From an uncultured Erysipelotrichaceae bacterium (GTDB lineage: Bacteria > Bacillota_I > Bacilli_A > Erysipelotrichales > Erysipelotrichaceae): 44,284 nt of DNA. The stretch is from positions 1 through 44,284 of the forward strand of contig CADCOR010000170.1 of NCBI GenBank assembly GCA_902803055.1. Direction: 5' to 3'. A program made the translations under genes and the position numbers. Every line of letters begins with the position of its first letter. Position 1 is the stretch's first letter. The notes below the pieces were generated by a model, which was not told the origin of the DNA, ran no database searches, and worked only from the letters and a program-made list of their open reading frames with translations. Shown here piece by piece: positions 39,369-44,284 of the stretch.

Positions 39369-40573
39369 CACTTAACTCCTTCGTTTTTCATACGCCAGTC
39401 GATACTTCGCTTGAGATAATCGACATATTCCTGATTCTTGCACATGCCCTTGCCTTCAACATCCGAGATCTTGGCCACATCCTGGCCATTGCACTTGGTT
39501 ACTTTCATGACGATGTTGAGCGGTTCGATATAAGTATCATTGGACAGATATGTACCGATACCAAAGGCAACCTTGCATCTGCCGTTAAAATGTTCATAGA
39601 TCCGGTTGGCCTTTTCAAAACTCAGACTGTCTGAGAAAAGCAGAGTCTTGTTTTTCGGATCGATGCCAAGCTGTTCATAGTGAGCGATCATCACATTACC
39701 CCATACGATCGGGTCGCCACTGTCATGTCTGACGCCAGAGAATAAGGTCGCAAAAGTCAGACGGAAATCTCTTAAGAAAGTATCGGTGGTGATCGTATCC
39801 GTCAGAGCCGTACCATTGAGGACGCCGTATTCCTTGACCCAGGCATTGAGCGCATAGTAATTGGAATAAGCCGGATTGTGTTTGTGATCGCCCTGTCCGA
39901 CGCACATGATCCATTCGTGAGCCATCGTGCCGACCGGAGTGAGATTGAACTTTCTGGCCAGAAAGACATTTGAAGTGCCGAGGAAGTGTGAATCCTTGGA
40001 ATTGGTCTTGCTGAGTTCGGAGATGATGTATTCCTGTGCTTCAGCCGAAAGACGTCTTCGCAAGCCGAATTCCGAATATGAGCCCAGTTTGTATACGCCT
40101 TCCTGCACTTTCCTGCATTTTTCATCAGCTCTGGCCCTGAAATCAGCCATCAGCTTTTCATAATCATAATTCATGCGGAAATAGACTTCGTTGACAATCG
40201 CCAGAGTCGGAATTTCATACATGGAAGTATTAAGCCAGGTACCAAACGTTTCGATCTGCAGCTCGCCATCATGCAGCTCAAAGCGGAAATCATCATAGCG
40301 CGGTTTCCATAACCTGAGAAAATCCACATAGGATCCCTTGATCCATCTGATACCGTTGAGATATTCAAGTTCATCTTCCTTGAACCTCAGATTACAATAA
40401 AGCCTGATCTGTCTTTTGATCTCTTCAACAGTTTCTTCATTGAATTTAACGTCCTTGTTGCGGCATTTAAATGACCAGGTCGTTTTATAGTCAGAAAACT
40501 GATGATAGATGGCCTGACCCATGGAAAACTTGTAAAGGTCATTTTCCAGTAGACTCTTGATTATCTGTTCCAT
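39368..40573 (-). CDS. pncB: Nicotinate phosphoribosyltransferase
   Basis: A 401-aa enzyme converting nicotinate and PRPP to nicotinate mononucleotide, the first step of Preiss-Handler salvage. It begins LLENDLYKFSMGQAIYHQF, typical of PncB, and has GLRRRLSAEAQ, GTMAHEWIM (with the regulatory His position) and FSGVRHDSGDPIVWG in the phosphate-binding region. A TTGTCA-17-TATAAT promoter and a GAGG site nine bases before ATG are present. It heads the operon pncB-nadE-nadD-DUF2804 and is divergent from rpsL. Confidence 0.95.
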   Translation of the reverse strand: MEQIIKSLLENDLYKFSMGQAIYHQFSDYKTTWSFKCRNKDVKFNEETVEEIKRQIRLYCNLRFKEDELEYLNGIRWIKGSYVDFLRLWKPRYDDFRFELHDGELQIETFGTWLNTSMYEIPTLAIVNEVYFRMNYDYEKLMADFRARADEKCRKVQEGVYKLGSYSEFGLRRRLSAEAQEYIISELSKTNSKDSHFLGTSNVFLARKFNLTPVGTMAHEWIMCVGQGDHKHNPAYSNYYALNAWVKEYGVLNGTALTDTITTDTFLRDFRLTFATLFSGVRHDSGDPIVWGNVMIAHYEQLGIDPKNKTLLFSDSLSFEKANRIYEHFNGRCKVAFGIGTYLSNDTYIEPLNIVMKVTKCNGQDVAKISDVEGKGMCKNQEYVDYLKRSIDWRMKNEGVK

Positions 40574-40597
40574 TATTTAAACCTCTCATATATCATT

Positions 40598-40626
40598 ATT
40601 ATAGTCTGTGCTTTGATAACTGACAA
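40598..40626 (-). promoter_or_regulatory. Promoter of the NAD salvage operon
   Basis: On the minus strand TTGTCA (40621-40626), 17-bp spacer, TATAAT (40598-40603). Start near 40591, giving an ~18-nt leader with GAGG. No NiaR-type operator could be recognised. Confidence 0.85.
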
Positions 40627-40646
40627 AAAACAAGGAAAAATCAGCC

Positions 40647-40661
40647 ATTTGGCACAGCTGA
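40647..40661 (+). repeat. Copy 1 of a 15-bp direct repeat upstream of rpsL
   Basis: ATTTGGCACAGCTGA, which matches copy 2 at 40778-40792 in 14 of 15 positions. It is flanked by TCAG so that TCAGC (40641-40645) and GCTGA (40657-40661) can pair around the loop CATTTGGCACA. It lies between the two divergent promoters. Confidence 0.7.
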
Positions 40662-40704
40662 GACCGTGAAACAGCAAAATATGCATAAAATCGTGCAAAA
40701 ATGC

Positions 40705-40733
40705 TTGATTTGAATATCTGTTTCTGGTAGTAT
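40705..40733 (+). promoter_or_regulatory. Promoter of the str operon
   Basis: TTGATT (40705-40710), 17-bp spacer ending in TGG, TAGTAT (40728-40733). The TGG makes an extended -10. Start near 40740, giving an ~88-nt leader. Confidence 0.7.
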
Positions 40734-40739
40734 AAGGAA

Positions 40740-40827
40740 GCTGACCGGATCCGAAAGGATCTATATATAAGTCAGATATTTGGCACACCTGATAAAGTGT
40801 GCATTGTGAAGAAAGGAGAAAATACAA
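40740..40827 (+). promoter_or_regulatory. Structured leader of the str operon with repeat copy 2
   Basis: GATCC (40748-40752) pairs with GGATC (40757-40761) around a GAAA tetraloop. Further on, GCACAC (40783-40788) pairs with GTGTGC (40797-40802). The alternative pairing TCAG (40772-40775) with CTGA (40789-40792) uses the repeat ATTTGGCACACCTGA and excludes the second hairpin. AAAGGAG (40812-40818) lies after the structures. Confidence 0.5.
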
Positions 40828-41238
40828 ATGCCAACAATTAATCAGTTAATAAGAAAAGGCAGAAAAGCTAGAACATTCAAATCAAAAGCTCCGGCTCTTA
40901 ATAAAGGTTTCAACTCTTTAAAGAACCGTCCAATTGATCTGGCTTCCCCGCAAAAAAGAGGTGTCTGCACCCGTGTCGGTACAATGACCCCGAAGAAGCC
41001 TAACTCAGCTTTAAGAAAGTATGCCCGTGTTCGTTTATCAAACGGTATGGAAGTTACTGCTTACATTCCTGGTATCGGACACAACCTGCAGGAACACTCA
41101 GTTGTCATGATCCGTGGCGGACGTGTTAAGGACCTTCCTGGTGTACGTTATCACATCATCAGAGGTACCCTCGACTGCGCCGGTGTTGACGGCAGAAAGC
41201 AGGGTCGTTCTTTATACGGCGCCAAAAAGCCTAAGTAA
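40828..41238 (+). CDS. rpsL: 30S ribosomal protein S12
   Basis: A 136-aa decoding-centre protein. It has the invariant [20 protein letters not shown] loop (streptomycin-site lysine wild type, K in TPKKPNS) and the second conserved loop [21 protein letters not shown] lies ten bases before the ATG. First gene of the str operon, under its own promoter and a folded leader. Confidence 0.99.
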   Translation: MPTINQLIRKGRKARTFKSKAPALNKGFNSLKNRPIDLASPQKRGVCTRVGTMTPKKPNSALRKYARVRLSNGMEVTAYIPGIGHNLQEHSVVMIRGGRVKDLPGVRYHIIRGTLDCAGVDGRKQGRSLYGAKKPK

Positions 41239-41258
41239 AACATGAAAGGAGATTAAAA

Positions 41259-41729
41259 ATGCCAAGAAAAGGACATATAGCGAAAAGGGATGTATTGGTA
41301 GATCCTATTTACAATTCAAAACTTGTAACGCGTTTAATCAACAAGATCATGTTAGATGGTAAAAAAGGCGTTGCACAGAACATTCTCTATAATGCATTCG
41401 ACATCGTAGAGAAGAAAACAGGCCAGCAGCCAATGGAAGTATTTGAAAAAGCATTGGATAATGTCATGCCTCAGCTCGAATTAAAATTAAGAAGAGTCGG
41501 TGGTGCTAACTACCAGGTTCCGGTTGAAGTATCTGATGAAAGAAGACTTACTTTAGGTCTCAGATGGATCGTTAACTATTCAAGACTCAGATCTGAAAGA
41601 ACCATGGAAGAAAGATTAGCTGCCGAAATCATTGATGCCTCTAATGGTACCGGTCAGTCTGTCAAGAAGAAGGACGATACTCATAAGATGGCTGAAGCAA
41701 ATAAGGCATTTGCTCATTATCGCTGGTAA
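41259..41729 (+). CDS. rpsG: 30S ribosomal protein S7
   Basis: A 156-aa primary binder of the 16S 3' domain. [20 protein letters not shown] at the N-terminus and [12 protein letters not shown] with [10 protein letters not shown] are diagnostic. A strong AAAGGAG lies eight bases before the ATG, 20 bp after rpsL. In E. coli S7 represses the str operon through the rpsL-rpsG gap, but here that gap is too short for such a structure. Confidence 0.99.
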   Translation: MPRKGHIAKRDVLVDPIYNSKLVTRLINKIMLDGKKGVAQNILYNAFDIVEKKTGQQPMEVFEKALDNVMPQLELKLRRVGGANYQVPVEVSDERRLTLGLRWIVNYSRLRSERTMEERLAAEIIDASNGTGQSVKKKDDTHKMAEANKAFAHYRW

Positions 41730-41748
41730 TTAGAAAAGGAGAAACGTT

Positions 41749-43842
41749 ATGGCACGTCAATATGCTTTAGAAAATACAAGAAATATTGGCATCATGGCGC
41801 ATATCGATGCAGGCAAGACTACCTGTACAGAAAGAATTCTCTTCTTTACCGGAAAAACACATAAGATTGGTGAAACTCATGATGGTGCCAGCCAGATGGA
41901 CTGGATGGAGCAGGAACAGGAAAGAGGTATAACCATCACTTCCGCTGCAACGACAACTTTCTGGCCAGGCTCAAAGAATCAGCTTCCTAAAACAAGAGTA
42001 AACATCATCGATACCCCGGGACACGTTGACTTCACAGTTGAAGTTGAAAGATCCCTCAGAGTACTTGATGGTGCGGTCACCGTGTTGGATTCCAAGGCGG
42101 GCGTTGAACCACAGACTGAAACAGTCTGGAGACAGGCTTCGACCTATCATGTGCCAAGAATCGTCTTTGCCAACAAGATGGATGCGACAGGAGCTGACTT
42201 CATGATGTCAGTCAAATCGATCGGCGATAAGCTTGCCGCCAAAGCAGCAGCCATTCAGATGCCGATCGGTGCTGAGAACACCTTCCGCGGTATCATTGAC
42301 CTGGTTGAAAGGAAACAGTATATGTATCCTAACGACCTTGGTACAGATATCCAGGAATCGGAAATTGAAGAACAGTACAGAGATGATGCGGAACTGTTAA
42401 GAAACGAGCTGATCGAAAAGCTCTGCGATTATGATGATGAACTGATGGAGATCTTCCTTGATGGAAAAGATCCGGAAGTTTCACTTATCAAAGCAGCGAT
42501 CAGAAAAGCGGTCTTAAGTTCCGAATTCTTCCCGGTATTATGCGGTTCAGCCTACAAGAACAAAGGTATCCAGCTGCTGCTTGATGCAGTCGTTGAATAT
42601 CTGCCTTCCCCGCTTGATGTTCCGGCAATCAAAGGAACAGCCAAGTATGGCGAAGAAGTTGAAAGACATGCTTCAGACAGCGAACCGTTTGCCGCACTGG
42701 CCTTCAAGGTCATGACTGACCCGTTCGTCGGAAGACTCACCTACTTCAGAGTCTACTCCGGTGTAGCTACAGCTGGATCTTATGTGCTTAATGCTACTAA
42801 AGATTACAAGGAAAGATTTGGAAGATTGGTCCAGATGCACGCAAACCACCGCGCGGATATCGAAGAGGTCGATGCCGGTGATATTGCAGCTGCAGTTGGA
42901 TTAAAGAACACTACAACTGGTGATACGCTCTGTGATGAAAAACATCCGATCATCTTGGAATCAATGATCTTCCCTGAACCGGTTATTCAGATGTCTGTCG
43001 AGCCTAAAACCAAGGCCGACTCTGATAAGATGGATATCGCTTTGGCGAAACTCGCTGAAGAAGATCCGACTTTCAAGACATACACTGATGAAGAGACCGG
43101 ACAGACGATCATTGCCGGTATGGGTGAACTTCATCTGGATATCATCGTTGATAGAATGAAGCGCGAATTCAAAGTTGAATGCAATGTCGGTAAACCGCAG
43201 GTTGCCTACCGTGAGACCATCAGATCAGCAGCTGATTGTGAAGGCCGATTCGTCAGACAGTCCGGCGGTCGTGGACAGTATGGTCACGTCTGGATCAAAT
43301 TTGAACCAAATGAGACCGGCAAAGGCTTTGAGTTCATTGATGCTGTCGTCGGCGGTACTGTTCCAAGAGAATATATCAAGCCGACACAGGAAGGTTTAAA
43401 AGCTGCACTTGAGAATGGTCTGATCGCCGGTTATCCGGTAGTAGATATCAAGGCGACCCTGTTCGATGGTTCCGCTCATGAAGTTGACTCTTCAGAAATG
43501 GCCTTCAAAACAGCCGCAAGCCTGGCACTCAAGGAAGCTGCCAAGAAATGTAACCCGGTCCTCTTGGAACCGATCATGGATGTAGAAATAACTGTCCCGA
43601 GCGAATACCTTGGAACAGTCATGGGCGATGTCACAAAACGTCGCGGACACATCAATGATCAGGAAGAACGCGGCAACGCTGTTGTCATCAGAGCGTTCAT
43701 TCCGCTGTCACAGATGTTCGGTTACGCAACCGATCTCAGATCCAATACACAGGGCCGTGGAAACTACATGATGCAGATGGATCACTATGCCGAAGTTCCA
43801 GCCAGCATCGCAGAAGAAATTGTCAAGAAAAACACCCGATAG
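41749..43842 (+). CDS. fusA: Elongation factor G
   Basis: A 697-aa translocation GTPase. G1 is [10 protein letters not shown]2 includes the [11 protein letters not shown] switch, G3 is DTPGHVDFT and G4 is NKMD. Domain IV has [10 protein letters not shown] and domain V ends in [15 protein letters not shown]. The length matches canonical EF-G (EF-G1) of Bacillota. An AAAAGGAG site lies eight bases before the ATG, 19 bp after rpsG, so the three genes form one operon. Confidence 0.99.
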   Translation: MARQYALENTRNIGIMAHIDAGKTTCTERILFFTGKTHKIGETHDGASQMDWMEQEQERGITITSAATTTFWPGSKNQLPKTRVNIIDTPGHVDFTVEVERSLRVLDGAVTVLDSKAGVEPQTETVWRQASTYHVPRIVFANKMDATGADFMMSVKSIGDKLAAKAAAIQMPIGAENTFRGIIDLVERKQYMYPNDLGTDIQESEIEEQYRDDAELLRNELIEKLCDYDDELMEIFLDGKDPEVSLIKAAIRKAVLSSEFFPVLCGSAYKNKGIQLLLDAVVEYLPSPLDVPAIKGTAKYGEEVERHASDSEPFAALAFKVMTDPFVGRLTYFRVYSGVATAGSYVLNATKDYKERFGRLVQMHANHRADIEEVDAGDIAAAVGLKNTTTGDTLCDEKHPIILESMIFPEPVIQMSVEPKTKADSDKMDIALAKLAEEDPTFKTYTDEETGQTIIAGMGELHLDIIVDRMKREFKVECNVGKPQVAYRETIRSAADCEGRFVRQSGGRGQYGHVWIKFEPNETGKGFEFIDAVVGGTVPREYIKPTQEGLKAALENGLIAGYPVVDIKATLFDGSAHEVDSSEMAFKTAASLALKEAAKKCNPVLLEPIMDVEITVPSEYLGTVMGDVTKRRGHINDQEERGNAVVIRAFIPLSQMFGYATDLRSNTQGRGNYMMQMDHYAEVPASIAEEIVKKNTR

Positions 43843-43905
43843 CAATTGCTAAATAAGGGGTTTTATCTTAAAATATTAAGTGTTAAATTAGGAGGAAAAC
43901 TTAAG

Positions 43906-44284
43906 ATGGCAAAAGAAAAATTTGACCGTTCCCTGGAACACGTCAATATCGGTACCATCGGTCACGTTGACCATGGTAAGACAACTTTAACAGCTGCTAT
44001 TACCAAGCGTTTAGCAGAAAAGGGTCAGGCCGAATTCAAGGCTTATGACCAGATCGACGGAGCGCCTGAAGAAAAGGCTCGTGGTATCACTATCAATACC
44101 GCTCACGTTGAATACAAGACAGACAAGAGACACTACGCTCACGTAGACTGCCCGGGACACGCTGACTATGTTAAAAACATGATCACTGGTGCTGCGCAGA
44201 TGGATGGTGCTATCCTGGTTGTTGCTGCAACTGATGGACCTATGCCACAAACTCGTGAACATATCTTACTTGCAAGACAAGTTG
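43906..44284 (+). CDS. tuf: Elongation factor Tu, 3' end outside the window
   Basis: The first 126 residues of EF-Tu: [20 protein letters not shown] (G1), [16 protein letters not shown] (G2/switch I), [14 protein letters not shown] (G3), then [14 protein letters not shown] before the window ends. GGAGG lies ten bases before the ATG. The 63-bp gap after fusA holds a 10-bp palindrome over the fusA stop (AGCAATTGCT, 43841-43850) and AT-rich sequence (TTAAAATATTAAG) that could include a secondary promoter; no terminator T tract is seen. Confidence 0.98.
   Translation, partial: MAKEKFDRSLEHVNIGTIGHVDHGKTTLTAAITKRLAEKGQAEFKAYDQIDGAPEEKARGITINTAHVEYKTDKRHYAHVDCPGHADYVKNMITGAAQMDGAILVVAATDGPMPQTREHILLARQV

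Noticed and set aside
40573-40827. 84-aa minus-strand frame between pncB and rpsL
   Set aside because: It covers both divergent promoters, the repeats and the rpsL leader, and has no ribosome site; regulatory DNA explains the region better.
43841-43850. AGCAATTGCT palindrome after fusA as a terminator
   Set aside because: No loop and no adjacent T tract; tuf follows closely with a good ribosome site, so read-through is expected.
1-44284. tRNA, rRNA, CRISPR, prophage or insertion sequence
   Set aside because: No cloverleaf-like arms with CCA-side motifs, no regularly spaced repeats, and no transposase, integrase or phage genes were seen.

Overview
The window looks like a chromosomal segment of a low-GC Gram-positive bacterium (Bacillota), most probably a member of the Erysipelotrichia. 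This placement is an inference from gene content and order: an EzrA-NifZ-like-ThiI cluster divergent from rpsD with a HisJ-type phosphatase beyond it, RapZ-YvcK-WhiA, PcrA, a ThiI without a rhodanese domain, DUF1836, and the rpsL-rpsG-fusA-tuf order. No rRNA, tRNA, CRISPR array, phage or intact insertion sequence was seen. No gap without a gene exceeds 300 bases.

Layout. 1-5842: a divergent start of an unknown gene, a small hypothetical, a minus-strand Nudix / P-loop-CYTH / PcrA operon, and a plus-strand methyltransferase / pseudouridine synthase pair. 5821-8808: thioredoxin-like lipoprotein, patatin, rhomboid and a small hypothetical. 8896-12704: a probable membrane operon driven by a near-consensus promoter (26-aa microprotein, SPFH/prohibitin-like protein, 47-aa membrane microprotein, DUF1836 regulator, GNAT, cardiolipin synthase). 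12717-15853: LMW phosphatase, a frameshifted acetyltransferase, HdeD-like protein, and a rhodanese lipoprotein / GNAT / membrane-protein operon. 15877-21183: GH2 hydrolase, rhodanese-thioredoxin lipoprotein, histidine phosphatase, PAP2 phosphatase, SagB-type oxidoreductase. 21256-21792: a scar holding two gene tails, one of a PTS EIIC. 21782-27011: ezrA-cysteine desulfurase-thiI-pepP operon. 27049-30890: rpsD with a structured leader, HisJ-type phosphatase, gmk, rlmA, SDR. 30887-35598: uvrB, rapZ, yvcK, whiA. 35659-40573: pepC, then a nicotinate-to-NAD salvage operon (pncB-nadE-nadD) with a DUF2804 gene. 40598-44284: divergent promoters and the str operon, cut off in tuf.

The most striking pattern is how genes start. 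At least eleven start codons lie exactly 6 nt (three more at 7-9 nt) downstream of a TATAAT-like -10 hexamer and have no Shine-Dalgarno sequence. This predicts leaderless mRNAs. In contrast, ribosomal, elongation-factor and SPFH genes carry strong Shine-Dalgarno sites and longer leaders. Some divergent gene pairs appear to share one symmetric -10 element.

Working together: tRNA 4-thiouridine formation (desulfurase + ThiI), pyridine nucleotide salvage, cell-envelope and division control (EzrA, WhiA, YvcK, RapZ), translation, and a set of extracytoplasmic thiol/sulfur lipoproteins. The SPFH-to-cardiolipin-synthase operon is the best candidate for an undescribed functional module.
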